Shown in pieces: positions 55,412-63,288 of a DNA stretch of 64,000 bases. Made by a program: the position numbers and the translations under genes. Within the stretch, counting starts at the first letter, position 1, and every line of letters starts with the position of its first letter. The notes under the pieces were generated by a model, which did no database searches, was not told the origin of the DNA, and saw nothing but the letters and a program-made list of their open reading frames with translations. The stretch is from DATAAZ01 sp036259875 (GTDB taxonomy: Bacteria; Actinomycetota; Thermoleophilia; Gaiellales; Gaiellaceae): contig DATAAZ010000039.1 of the NCBI GenBank assembly GCA_036259875.1, positions 5,566 to 69,565 of the forward strand, read 5' to 3'.

Positions 55412-56619
55412 ACCGCGATTGGCGGCCTTCGGCCGTCCTCGCCGCCCTGCGGGCCGGCGCGGAGGCGGAGCATGGCGACGACGCCGAGCGCCGGGCCCGG
55501 CGCCAGGAACGCGAACGTCCACTCCCAGCCGACCGCGTCGGCGAGCACGGGAACGAGCCAGATCGTCGCGACGGTGAGCGCAAAACCGAGCGCGAGCTGA
55601 AGCGAAAGCGCGGTCCCGACGTACGACTGATCGGCGTGCTCGGTGACGAGCGTCGAGAAGAGCGCCGAGTCCGGGATGACGGCGAAGCCCCAGACGAGGC
55701 CGACGAGGACGACGAGCCACGTCGGCGCGTCGACGAGCAGGCCGATCGTCAACGCGCACGCGCCCGAGACGGCGAGCGCGGCGGCCGCCGTCTCGGCACG
55801 GCCCAGGCGCTCGGCGAGGGCGCCGCCGGCGACACAGCCGACGCCACCCGCCGCGATCACGGCGAACGTCGTGTACGCGGCCTGGGTCCCGCCCGCGCCG
55901 TGGCCGTCTCGGAGGAAGGCAAGAAACCACGCCCACATGGCGAAGAGCTCCCACATGTGCCCGAAGTAGCCGAGGGACGCGAGGCGCACGCCGCGGTTGC
56001 GGAGCACGCGTCGCACCTGACGCGGGTCGAACACGGCGCGCGGAAACGGGTACGGCCCCTCGGGGACGAGGCGCCACGCGAGAACTCCGCCGGCGAGCGT
56101 GAGCGCCGACGTCGCGTAAACGACGGTCCGCCATTCGAGTCCGCCCACCCCGTTGACGAAGTGCGGCGCGGCCGAGCCGACGGCGATCGCGCCCGCCAGC
56201 GTCCCGAGCGCGAACGCGCGCCCGCGGCGGAACCAGGTCGCCATGAGCTTGAACGCCGGCGGGTAGACCCCGGCGAGGAAGAACCCGGTCAGCGCTCGCA
56301 AGGGGATCGCGGTCTCCGCCCCGTCCGAGGCCGCAACCCCGAGGTTGGCCGCCGCGGCCCCGGCTGATCCACCGAGGATGACGAGGCGCGGCGGGAGAAC
56401 GTCCGCGACGTTGCCGAGACTCGAGAGGAGCGCTCCTGCGACGAAGCCGAGCTGCACGGCGATCGTGAGCCACGCGCCCGCGTCGCGCGAGAGGTCCCAC
56501 TCGTCGCGCAGCTGCGGGATCACCGCGGTCGCCGAGAACCATGGGCTCATGCCGAGCACGAGCGCGAACGCGAGGAGCGCGAGCGCGCGCGAGCGTCCGG
56601 GTGCGGGGAGCTCGGCCAT
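55408..56619 (-). CDS. Major facilitator superfamily transporter
   Basis: 403 residues with about twelve spans; MFS marks are WDLSRDAGAWLTIAVQLGFV, ALLSSLGNVADVLPPRLVIL (loop 2-3 pattern with D..PPR) and a weaker repeat in the second half (GGALAERLGRAETAAAALAV). A second half-span LVVLVGLVWGFAVIPDSALF is typical of nitrate/organic-anion-type relatives. I chose the ATG at 56619; 56634 is also possible. It is divergent from the small basic protein gene. Substrate unknown. Confidence 0.9.
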   Translation of the reverse strand: MAELPAPGRSRALALLAFALVLGMSPWFSATAVIPQLRDEWDLSRDAGAWLTIAVQLGFVAGALLSSLGNVADVLPPRLVILGGSAGAAAANLGVAASDGAETAIPLRALTGFFLAGVYPPAFKLMATWFRRGRAFALGTLAGAIAVGSAAPHFVNGVGGLEWRTVVYATSALTLAGGVLAWRLVPEGPYPFPRAVFDPRQVRRVLRNRGVRLASLGYFGHMWELFAMWAWFLAFLRDGHGAGGTQAAYTTFAVIAAGGVGCVAGGALAERLGRAETAAAALAVSGACALTIGLLVDAPTWLVVLVGLVWGFAVIPDSALFSTLVTEHADQSYVGTALSLQLALGFALTVATIWLVPVLADAVGWEWTFAFLAPGPALGVVAMLRLRAGPQGGEDGRRPPIAV

Positions 56620-56674
56620 CTCGCGGGGAATCATCGCCGCGCAAAGCGGGTATCGACGAACGGGGGTGAGAGCA

Positions 56675-56953
56675 GTGGCGACGAAGAAGCAGACGGAAGC
56701 GGCGCGGCGGAACGTCAAGAAGGCGCAGAAGGCGGCAAAGGAGAAGCGGACGATCGCGAACCTGCCGAAGGCAACGCGCCGCGAGCTCGGAAAGCAGGGG
56801 GCCCGCGCGCGGAAGCGCGGCGGCGCCGCCGGTCGCGCGCTCGAGGATCGGAACCGCGAGCAGCTCTACGAGCAGGCGAAGCGGCTGAACGTCCCCGGCC
56901 GCTCGAAGATGGGGAAGTGGGAGCTCATCGAGGCGATCCGGAAAGCGCGCTAG
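56675..56953 (+). CDS. Small basic protein with Rho-N/SAP-like ending
   Basis: 92 residues from the GTG at 56675 (GGTGAG in front; a GTG at 56666 is an option). The first half is a Lys/Ala/Arg-rich helix (KKQTEAARRNVKKAQKAAKE) like histone-type tails of actinobacterial nucleoid proteins. The second half ends RNREQLYEQAKRLNVPGRSK and MGKWELIEAIRKA, matching the module closing the ChaB-like protein (KRELYERAKNAGVEGRSKMS). Both should bind nucleic acid. No partner nearby; it stands alone between the MFS and MaoC genes. Confidence 0.78.
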   Translation: MATKKQTEAARRNVKKAQKAAKEKRTIANLPKATRRELGKQGARARKRGGAAGRALEDRNREQLYEQAKRLNVPGRSKMGKWELIEAIRKAR

Positions 56954-56977
56954 CCGTCGCGAGGAGCGGGTAGCGAG

Positions 56978-57376
56978 CTAGACGGGCTCCCTCCAGACGA
57001 GCGCGGTCCCGTCGAGGACGACGACGGCGTCTTGATTGGTGACCGTCGTCCGAAGCTTCGTGATCGGCTTGTCGGCGCGAGCCTCGAGGACCTCGACCTC
57101 GGCGGTGATCTCGTCGCCGGGGCGGACAGGCGCCTTGAAGTCCCACTCGACACGGAGGAAGACGCTGCCTGGGCCCGGCAGGTCCTCGGCGACGACCGCG
57201 TTCAGAAGGCCCGAAGTGACGCCGCCCTGGACGATGATCCCGCCGAACCGCGACCGCGCCGCGCGCTGCTCGTCGTAGTGGAGCGGGTTCCGATCACCCG
57301 TGAGCTCCGTGAAGAGCTCGATGTCGCGCGGCTCGATGCGTCGCCGCCGCCGCGCCGTTTCGCCGACCCGTGGCAC
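56978..57376 (-). CDS. MaoC-like (R)-hydratase
   Basis: 132-residue hot-dog-fold protein. RIEPRDIELFTELTGDRNPL, HYDEQRAARSRFGGIIVQGG and VEWDFKAPVRPGDEITAEVE give the R-specific enoyl-CoA hydratase pattern with the catalytic Asp and His in TGDRNPLHYD. It should hydrate enoyl-CoA or similar. The GTG start lies 3 nt past the stop of the small upstream gene, so they form a unit. Pathway partners are not adjacent, although an acyl-CoA dehydrogenase gene lies at 6.2-7.4 kb. Confidence 0.92.
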   Translation of the reverse strand: MPRVGETARRRRRIEPRDIELFTELTGDRNPLHYDEQRAARSRFGGIIVQGGVTSGLLNAVVAEDLPGPGSVFLRVEWDFKAPVRPGDEITAEVEVLEARADKPITKLRTTVTNQDAVVVLDGTALVWREPV

Positions 57377-57379
57377 GCG

Positions 57380-57589
57380 TTACGCGTCCGACCCCATTTC
57401 GGCCGCGACCTCGATCAGGCCGCCGTTCCGGCGCCCGTCGTTCAGGATCGTCGTGTACGCGGCCGTCTCGCCCCCGGTCTTCCAGCTCGGCCCGACGAGC
57501 TCCCCGGGGAAGCGCTTCGCGGCGTCCACTCCGGCGTCGCGAGCTCGTTCCCGCAGAAGGCGCCGCGGCTCGTTCACGACCTGCGCCAC
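57380..57589 (-). CDS. Small conserved-looking protein of unknown function
   Basis: 69 residues from a GTG at 57589. AQVVNEPRRLLRERARDAGV and DAAKRFPGELVGPSWKTGGE, then TAAYTTILNDGRRNGGLIEV, read as one folded domain with no motif known to me. WKTGGETAAYTTILNDGRRN is striking enough to be conserved. Only 3 nt separate it from the MaoC-like gene, so both are likely co-expressed. Could be a subunit or a partner; unproven. Confidence 0.55.
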   Translation of the reverse strand: MAQVVNEPRRLLRERARDAGVDAAKRFPGELVGPSWKTGGETAAYTTILNDGRRNGGLIEVAAEMGSDA

Positions 57590-57639
57590 GGCGCGACGCT
57601 ACCACGCGTCCGCGCGAGCACACCGGCTCCCGGCCGAGC

Positions 57640-58830
57640 TCAGTCGGCGGTCACCTCGTGGGCGAGCCGGTGGCGGACGCGGTCGCGCGCCTCCGCGAAC
57701 CGGATCGCCTCGTAGGCGATCAGGGCCGAGAGCCCGCCGGCGACGATTCCGACGGAGGCGAGCGCCGGAAGCTCGACCGCGGCCGGGATCACGGCGATGA
57801 GCGCGAGCGCGCAGAGCAGGCGCTGGCGGTTCAGCGTATGGACGTTCCTGAGCCGGAATGCGACGTGCGCGAGGAGGTAGAGGGCCGTCCCCCCGAGCAA
57901 CGCCACGACGGGGACGAGCTTCAGCGGCTCGCCGACGTCGCCGAGCGTCTTCTTCATCGCAAGGGCGACGAGCACGATGCCCGCCACCATCGGAAAATGG
58001 AGGTACGAGTACGAGTCGCGCGCCATCGAGTTCTGCTCCCGACCCGGCGCCGCCCCCACGAGCCGCCGCTCAGCGACGAGCGCGACGACGTCGAAGTAGA
58101 GCCACCACAGACCTGCCGCCACGACGATCCCGAGGACCGCCGCGGTGACGATCCCCGCCCCGATCCCGCCGGTCACCCCCACGCCGATCGCGACGATGGA
58201 CTCGCCGAGGGCGATGATGATGATGAGCGCATGGCGCTCCGCGAAGTGCGAGGGGACGAGCTTCCAACCCTCGACGCCGAAAAGGGAGGGGCCGCCGATG
58301 TCGAGGAAGAGCGCCACCCCCCAGAGGGCGGCCTGGGCCGCGCCGTCGGCGAACGCCGCACCGAGGAGCAGCCCGACGCCGATAGTCGTGCTACCCGCGA
58401 GCGTCGCAACCGAATGGCGAAGATCGGGGTCGTCGCGGCTCGCGACCGCGAAGAGAACGAGGTGCGCGATCCGGACGATTCCGTACGCAGCCGCGAAGAG
58501 AAGTGCCGCGTCCTCGAACGCGCCCGGGACGCAGAGGGCGACGACGAGGAGCGCCGCCATCGCCGCAAAGATCGCAATGCGAACCGTTCCCTCTTCCGGA
58601 TCGACCACGCTCGTCAGCCAGGCGTAGCCCGTCCATGACCACCAGAGGAGGGCGAGGACCGCGAGGCCCTTGGCGACGCCCTCCCACGTCGGCGTCTCGG
58701 CCATTAGCGCAGTGCACTGGGTGATCGCGAGGACGAAGACGAGATCGAAGAAGAGCTCGAGCGCCGTTACGCGCTCCTCCTGGCGACGGACGGCGGTGAA
58801 GCGGGGGGCGCGAAGCGGCCTCGTGGCCAT
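57640..58830 (-). CDS. ltrA: Low-temperature-requirement protein A (LtrA) family membrane protein
   Basis: 396-residue membrane protein with about eleven spans. Family marks are VTALELFFDLVFVLAITQCT (the LFFDLVFV motif), LFLDIGGPSLFGVEGWKLVP, HFAERHALIIIIALGESIVA (FxERxxLxxIIxLGE motif) and YLHFPMVAGIVLVALAMKK. The role of LtrA is unknown outside a Listeria growth phenotype at low temperature. The ATG at 58830 fits the family start. The preceding gene on the strand, 56 bp away, is another membrane protein. Confidence 0.92.
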   Translation of the reverse strand: MATRPLRAPRFTAVRRQEERVTALELFFDLVFVLAITQCTALMAETPTWEGVAKGLAVLALLWWSWTGYAWLTSVVDPEEGTVRIAIFAAMAALLVVALCVPGAFEDAALLFAAAYGIVRIAHLVLFAVASRDDPDLRHSVATLAGSTTIGVGLLLGAAFADGAAQAALWGVALFLDIGGPSLFGVEGWKLVPSHFAERHALIIIIALGESIVAIGVGVTGGIGAGIVTAAVLGIVVAAGLWWLYFDVVALVAERRLVGAAPGREQNSMARDSYSYLHFPMVAGIVLVALAMKKTLGDVGEPLKLVPVVALLGGTALYLLAHVAFRLRNVHTLNRQRLLCALALIAVIPAAVELPALASVGIVAGGLSALIAYEAIRFAEARDRVRHRLAHEVTAD

Positions 58831-58886
58831 GACGGAAGTTTGGCGACCGCCGTCGAAGCGCGCGAAGCGCCCCTTTGCGGGACGAC

Positions 58887-59654
58887 CTAAGCGTGCTCCT
58901 CGGCCTCCCGCTGCTGTTCGCGCGACGCCTCCCGCTCGATCCGGCCCGACCAGACGACGTAGACGAGCGGCGCGAGTGCGACGGCGACCGCGAGGGCGAC
59001 GAGCAGGGTCTCGAGCGATGGCCCGATCTCGGGCTGGTAGAGCACCGACGGCGACAGGAGCTTGACCGCAGGAAGCGTGATGATCGTGAGCACGAACTGA
59101 AACGAGGCCGCGCCGATGCTGACGGGGGCGAGCTCCTTCTCCCGCCCGCCCCAGCGCACGACGAGCTGGAAGACGTCCCGCTCCGGCCGGGCGACGCCGC
59201 CGCGCGCGACGAGCGCCGAGATGGCGAGGATCCACCACGCGACTGCGAGGACGAGCGGCGTCAGACCTACCGAGGCAGGCCCGACGCCTTCCTTCCAGGC
59301 GGCGACCCCGATGCAGACGAGCCCCGCTGCAAAGCGGGCCAGGCCGCCCCAGTGCGGCAGGAGCAAGGTCGAACCGGCCAGCTTGACTGCGCTACGCGAG
59401 CTCGTCCCGAGCTCGGCGACCGGGAGCCGCCAGATGTTCGGCGAGATCACATTCGCGAGCCCGGAGGCCGCTTCGAGCACGCCGAACGCGCCGACGAACT
59501 GCCACCGCGACCACGGAGCCAACCCGCCCAGCGCAGCCGCCGTGACGATCAGCCCGACCAGGTTGAAGAAGGAGAGGAGGAAGACGAAGACGAGCCCGCG
59601 AAACGCCCGCGCGCCCCCCGTCCGCGTCTCGGCTCGTTGTTTCCCCTGCGCCAC
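58887..59654 (-). CDS. Multi-span membrane protein of unknown function
   Basis: 255 residues from a GTG at 59654. Six hydrophobic stretches are seen, for example GLVFVFLLSFFNLVGLIVTA, ARFAAGLVCIGVAAWKEG, LTPLVLAVAWWILAISALVA, FVLTIITLPAVKLLSPSVL and LLVALAVAVALAPLVYVVW, with a charged C-terminal tail rich in Glu/Arg. No transport or enzyme motif is recognised. It lies between EamA exporter and ltrA genes on the same strand, 53 and 56 bp apart, and may be co-transcribed with either. Confidence 0.8.
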   Translation of the reverse strand: MAQGKQRAETRTGGARAFRGLVFVFLLSFFNLVGLIVTAAALGGLAPWSRWQFVGAFGVLEAASGLANVISPNIWRLPVAELGTSSRSAVKLAGSTLLLPHWGGLARFAAGLVCIGVAAWKEGVGPASVGLTPLVLAVAWWILAISALVARGGVARPERDVFQLVVRWGGREKELAPVSIGAASFQFVLTIITLPAVKLLSPSVLYQPEIGPSLETLLVALAVAVALAPLVYVVWSGRIEREASREQQREAEEHA

Positions 59655-59707
59655 GACTCGTCGATCATTCCAGCCGCGCGCGCGCGCAAACGGGACCTCT
59701 CAGTGGG

Positions 59708-60646
59708 TCACGCGGCCTGCGTCTCGGGAATCGCGCCCGCGCGGGCCTGCTCGCGGTGCGCCGCGACGCCCGCTACGACGAGGCCGATGCCGAGTGCCTC
59801 GATCCACGCTGGAACCTGCGCGAGGACGATGACGCCCACGACGGTCGCCGTCGCGGGCAGCAACGAGACGAGCAGCGCGTACGTCTCGCGGCGCATGCGC
59901 GCCATGGCGAGCTGATCGCATACATATGGAATGACCGACGACGAGACCCCGACGCCGATGCCGGCGGCGATTGCGATCGGATCGGCGAAGGCGGGCGCGG
60001 CCTCCCCCACTCCGAGTGGAAGCACGACGAGCGAGGCGACGAGCATGGCGCCGCCGAGTCCGTCGATACCGTTCAGCTGACCGCGCTGGGCGACGCGGTG
60101 AGCCAGGAGGATGTAGAGCGCGAAGAGGGCAGCGTTCGCGAACGCGAACGCAACCCCAAGCGGGTCCCCGTCGATCCGCACGTCCGTCAGCAGGTAGACG
60201 CCGCCGCCCGCCAAGACGAGGGCGAGCACATTGCGGCTCGTTCGTGTGCCGAGTGCCGCCAACGCGATCACGGGCGCGAATTCGATTGCCGCGACCGTCC
60301 CGAGCGGCAAGCGATCGATCGCCAGGTAGAAGCAGCAATTCATGACGGCGAGGACGACGCCCATCGCCACGACCGTGCGCCGCGCGTCGGCGCCCTCTTC
60401 CGCGTACGCGCGCCAGGGCCGTCGCCAGAGAGCGAAGAGCGCCGCGGCGGCGAGGATCCGCAGTGCGGCGACGCCCAGGGGCTCGACGCGGGCAAACAGG
60501 AGAACGGCGAAGGCGGGCCCGAGGTAATGGAAGACGGCGCTGCCGACGAAGAAGGCTTCGGGCGGCGCCGTCGCGGCGACCCGCACGGCGCCGGATGTGA
60601 CGTCACGCACGTCCGAAGTCTCGCCGGGGGCCGAACGATGTGCCAT
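59708..60646 (-). CDS. EamA-family (DMT) exporter, RhtA-like
   Basis: 312 residues with ten spans in two EamA repeats: FVGSAVFHYLGPAFAVLLFA and VVAMGVVLAVMNCCFYLAID with DRLPLGTVAAIEFAPVIALA in the first, and AFANAALFALYILLAHRVAQ with SVIPYVCDQLAMARMRRETY in the second. The ID.LPLGTVAAIEF stretch is typical of RhtA-type threonine/homoserine exporters. An Lrp/AsnC regulator is divergent 47 bp away, the classical arrangement for amino-acid export control. ATG at 60646. Confidence 0.92.
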   Translation of the reverse strand: MAHRSAPGETSDVRDVTSGAVRVAATAPPEAFFVGSAVFHYLGPAFAVLLFARVEPLGVAALRILAAAALFALWRRPWRAYAEEGADARRTVVAMGVVLAVMNCCFYLAIDRLPLGTVAAIEFAPVIALAALGTRTSRNVLALVLAGGGVYLLTDVRIDGDPLGVAFAFANAALFALYILLAHRVAQRGQLNGIDGLGGAMLVASLVVLPLGVGEAAPAFADPIAIAAGIGVGVSSSVIPYVCDQLAMARMRRETYALLVSLLPATATVVGVIVLAQVPAWIEALGIGLVVAGVAAHREQARAGAIPETQAA

Positions 60647-60680
60647 ACTGACTCGACGGAGTTCGACCGCCTCTGCCTTC

Positions 60681-60690
60681 TATTCGAATA
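60681..60690. promoter_or_regulatory. Palindrome TATTCGAATA in divergent exporter/regulator gap
   Basis: A perfect 10-bp palindrome, AT-rich, lies 3 nt before the TTG of the Lrp-type gene and 35 nt before the exporter start. It is the best candidate operator for the regulator encoded beside it. Confidence 0.45.
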
Positions 60691-60693
60691 GGT

Positions 60694-61209
60694 TTGGTCC
60701 TGACGACGAGCGAAACACAGTCAATCGATGACATCGACCGTGTTGTCCTCAGAGAACTGCAGGCCGACGGGCGGCTGTCCGTCGCCGCGCTCGGCCGCCG
60801 CGTCAACCTCTCGGCGCCGGCAGTCGCCGAGCGGGTCAAGCGACTCGAGCGCGCCGGGGTGATCACGGGCTATCGCGCCGACGTCGATCCGCGCAAGCTC
60901 GGCTTCCCGATCGCCGCGATCGTCCGCGTCCGTCCGACGACCCGACAGCTCCACAAGATTCCCGAGCTTGCGCGCGAAGTCCCCGAGGTCGTCGAGTGCC
61001 ATCGCGTGACCGGCGAAGACTGCTTCGTGCTGAAGCTGCATCTTCGCGCGATGGACGATCTCGAGGAGATTCTCGACCGCTTCATCGTCTTCGGACAGAC
61101 GACGACCTCGATCATCCACTCGACGCCTGTCGAAGCGCGGGCGCTACCCGTCGAGGGCGGACCGGCGACACGTAGGCGGCCGCGCGCCAGCGCTCGTCCG
61201 CCGGGTTAG
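60694..61209 (+). CDS. Lrp/AsnC-family transcriptional regulator
   Basis: 171 residues. The HTH is IDRVVLRELQADGRLSVAAL, GRRVNLSAPAVAERVKRLER and AGVITGYRADV; the RAM ligand domain holds GFPIAAIVRVRPTTRQLHKI, EVVECHRVTGEDCFVLKLHL and a final IIHSTPVE. The TTG at 60694 is the start found, with a short leader to a palindrome. The C-terminal tail after residue 150 is basic and unlike the family. It is likely to sense an amino acid and control the divergent EamA exporter, in the way that Lrp-type regulators control LysE or AzlCD exporters. Confidence 0.93.
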   Translation: MVLTTSETQSIDDIDRVVLRELQADGRLSVAALGRRVNLSAPAVAERVKRLERAGVITGYRADVDPRKLGFPIAAIVRVRPTTRQLHKIPELAREVPEVVECHRVTGEDCFVLKLHLRAMDDLEEILDRFIVFGQTTTSIIHSTPVEARALPVEGGPATRRRPRASARPPG

Positions 61210-61454
61210 TCGTCGACGGCGCCGCCACGATCCGGTCGAGAACGCCGTTTCACGCGCCGTGACGGCCACCTGCTGACCTCCGCGACTCGACGGCGCAGGA
61301 AGCGGCGCTCGGGCTCCGCATGTCCGAGCTCCGGGGCGCGTTCGTATTCCGCGCGCGTCTCGTCCCCGCGGCCTAGGCGACGGACGATCGCCCAGGAAGC
61401 GGACTAGGCTGGCGATCCCCGCCCCCGCTCGTCGCGGAAGACCTGTTCGATCAG
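61206..61454 (-). pseudogene. Collapsed ECF sigma factor (DUF6596 type), internal deletion
   Basis: Behind the YCII gene the minus strand reads LIEQVFRDERGRG from a CTG at 61454, overlapping the YCII stop as the true sigma gene does elsewhere; a shift into another frame gives IASLVRFLGD. Together they are the first 22 residues of the sigma factors that accompany YCII proteins. Further on, LGRGDETRAEYERAPELG and HAEPERRFLRRRVAEV are the typical last residues of the same family. About 350 residues between, including sigma regions 2 and 4, are missing. The ends are still recognisable, so the deletion is fairly recent. Identification rests on recalled family ends. Confidence 0.75.
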
Positions 61455-61813
61455 CGATCGCCCAGGACGACGGGCCGAACCTCGATCGCGCCACCCATGC
61501 GCGCGGCCGGGATTCGGGCTGCCAGCTCGATCGCCGCGTCGAGGTCGTCCGCTTCGTAGACGAGGTAGCCGCCGAGGGCCTCTTTGGTCTCGACGAACGG
61601 GCCGTCCGTCGTCAGCGTCCGGCCGTCCTGCACACGAACGGTCGTCGCCGCCTCGGGAGGCTGCAGCCACAGGCCCGGCGCAACGCCGGGAGTTTGGTTG
61701 ATCGCCTGGTAGTCGCGGAAGACGGCGTTCTGCTCGTCCTCGGAAAGCCGTGCCCAGTCGTCCGTCCCCGGCAGGGGCGTGTCGCCGTGATGGATAAGCA
61801 GCATGTACTTCAT
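61451..61813 (-). CDS. YCII-family (DGPF) protein
   Basis: 120-residue dimeric ferredoxin-like fold protein: KYMLLIHHGDTPLPGTDDWA, VRVQDGRTLTTDGPFVETKE and ALGGYLVYEADDLDAAIELA, where TDGPFVETKE is the family name motif. The ATG at 61813 follows GGAGGAG. Such proteins are regularly encoded with an ECF sigma factor, which they are thought to modulate or accompany; here that factor is reduced to fragments just downstream. So this gene is probably an orphan. Enzyme activity is not established for the group. Confidence 0.93.
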   Translation of the reverse strand: MKYMLLIHHGDTPLPGTDDWARLSEDEQNAVFRDYQAINQTPGVAPGLWLQPPEAATTVRVQDGRTLTTDGPFVETKEALGGYLVYEADDLDAAIELAARIPAARMGGAIEVRPVVLGDR

Positions 61814-61938
61814 GTCGCTCCTCCTCGAACGTCGATGTCGACACTACGACGAACGGGCGACGGGAAAGGCGACACTTTTCCGCCATGGCAAATCAACCGC
61901 CGTTCCGGCCCGCGCGGCTCGCGACGTCTCCTACCCGG

Positions 61939-63213
61939 TCACGGTTCCTCCTTCGTCCGCGACGGCATCCCGAGGTCAGGCGTTCGCGTCCCGTTCGCGA
62001 GGTCGTCGAACGCGAACTCGGCCGCCGGATCACCGCGCGTCGGGGCGCTGAGGCCGTTCTCGCCCAGCAAGCCGAGGCTGGTCGCCTCGCTGATCGCCCT
62101 GAGGCGGTTCGCCGCGCCGAGCTTTCGCATCGCGTTGCTCAGGTGTCCCTTGACGGTGTGTCGGCTGAGGTACAGGCGATCGCCGATCTGCGCGTTCGTG
62201 AAGCCTTCGGCGGCGAGCTTCAGGACGGCGAGCTCTCGGTCCGTCAGGACGGGACGCGCAGGTTCCTCGTGTTCGCGTCCGTTCGTGGTCGGCGGGGCCG
62301 CTCGGGCCGAGCGCGGTCGGCGCGCGTCCCCTCGCTCGGCCTCGAAGGGAGAGGGCCCCGAGGCCAATCCCGCGCTTCGGACGTGCCATCCGAGAGCGAC
62401 GAGCTTCCGCGCTAGCGCACGACCGATTCGGCGTGCGGCGAGCAGCACGACGATCCCGGCGATTGCCCCGAGAAACGCTACGAGGAACACCGACACGATC
62501 GACGTGTCGGCGGATCCGTCGGTCGAGCGACTCGCAGCCGTAGAGCTCGGCCTCCGCTCGACCAGCGGTGCGTCGTCCGCGCGGGGGACGGACGCCTCGT
62601 CCGAGCTCGGACGCTCGGGAGCGGGCTCCGAGGCTTCCTGCGCGACGTTCCCGCGCAGCTGCCGCAGCGTCTCGCCCCGTACGAGCCCGTCGCCGACGAG
62701 GCCGCGACTCTTCTGGAACGTCCGAACGGCTCGCTCCGTCCGGGGTCCGAACAGCCCGTCGACGGGGCCGGGTTGGAACCCGAACGCCCGCAGGCGGCGC
62801 TGGATCTCGCGCACGAGCGAGGATCCGCCCGGGCGCGAGTAGCCGGAACCGAGGCCGGCGAACGGCCGCGTTCCGTGGTAGCGAAGGTGCGTTCGCGTCT
62901 GCGGCCCGACAATCCCGTCGACCGAGAGGCCGTGCGTCCGTTGGAAAGCAAGAACAGCCTGTTCGGTGCGGGCCCCGAAGAGCCCGTCGACCGGGCCCGG
63001 CCGGAAGCCGAGCTCCGTGAGGCGGCGCTGAATCGCGCGTACGCCATCCGAGCCGCCGGGCGTCCCGAAGCCGGCGCCGCGGACAACGAGCCCGCTCGAT
63101 GCGGCAGGGATCGCGCCGGCGTCCCGCGCCGACTGCGGCGCAGCGACCGCCTCGCTTGCGGTGGCTAGCGCGAGTCCGAGGGCCAGACATATCGTGATGA
63201 ACTTGCGTGCCAT
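61939..63213 (-). CDS. Transmembrane regulator: peptidoglycan-binding domains outside, LuxR-type HTH inside
   Basis: 424 residues, ATG at 63213 with AAGGAG in front. Residues 1-25 are a signal sequence (VAA cut site). Two PG_binding_1 repeats follow: about 55-112 (VRAIQRRLTELGFRPGPVDG, GLSVDGIVGPQTRTHL) and 131-188 (VREIQRRLRAFGFQPGPVDG, GPRTERAVRTFQKSRG). A Ser/Pro/Glu linker leads to one span at about 238-260 (VSVFLVAFLGAIAGIVVLLA), a basic stop-transfer region, then a LuxR/GerE HTH at 322-385 (LTDRELAVLKLAAEGFTNAQ, IGDRLYLSRHTVKGHLSNAM). So a one-component regulator could read cell-wall state directly. Known regulators of this topology use other sensors. Target genes are unknown; both neighbours on the strand are candidates. 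Confidence 0.92.
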   Translation of the reverse strand: MARKFITICLALGLALATASEAVAAPQSARDAGAIPAASSGLVVRGAGFGTPGGSDGVRAIQRRLTELGFRPGPVDGLFGARTEQAVLAFQRTHGLSVDGIVGPQTRTHLRYHGTRPFAGLGSGYSRPGGSSLVREIQRRLRAFGFQPGPVDGLFGPRTERAVRTFQKSRGLVGDGLVRGETLRQLRGNVAQEASEPAPERPSSDEASVPRADDAPLVERRPSSTAASRSTDGSADTSIVSVFLVAFLGAIAGIVVLLAARRIGRALARKLVALGWHVRSAGLASGPSPFEAERGDARRPRSARAAPPTTNGREHEEPARPVLTDRELAVLKLAAEGFTNAQIGDRLYLSRHTVKGHLSNAMRKLGAANRLRAISEATSLGLLGENGLSAPTRGDPAAEFAFDDLANGTRTPDLGMPSRTKEEP

Positions 63214-63288
63214 GCTGCTCCTTCTCGTAGGCGCCTACTTCCGCGCGGCGGCAAGGAGCCGCGGCGCGAGCTGCCCTACCGAGAGGAG

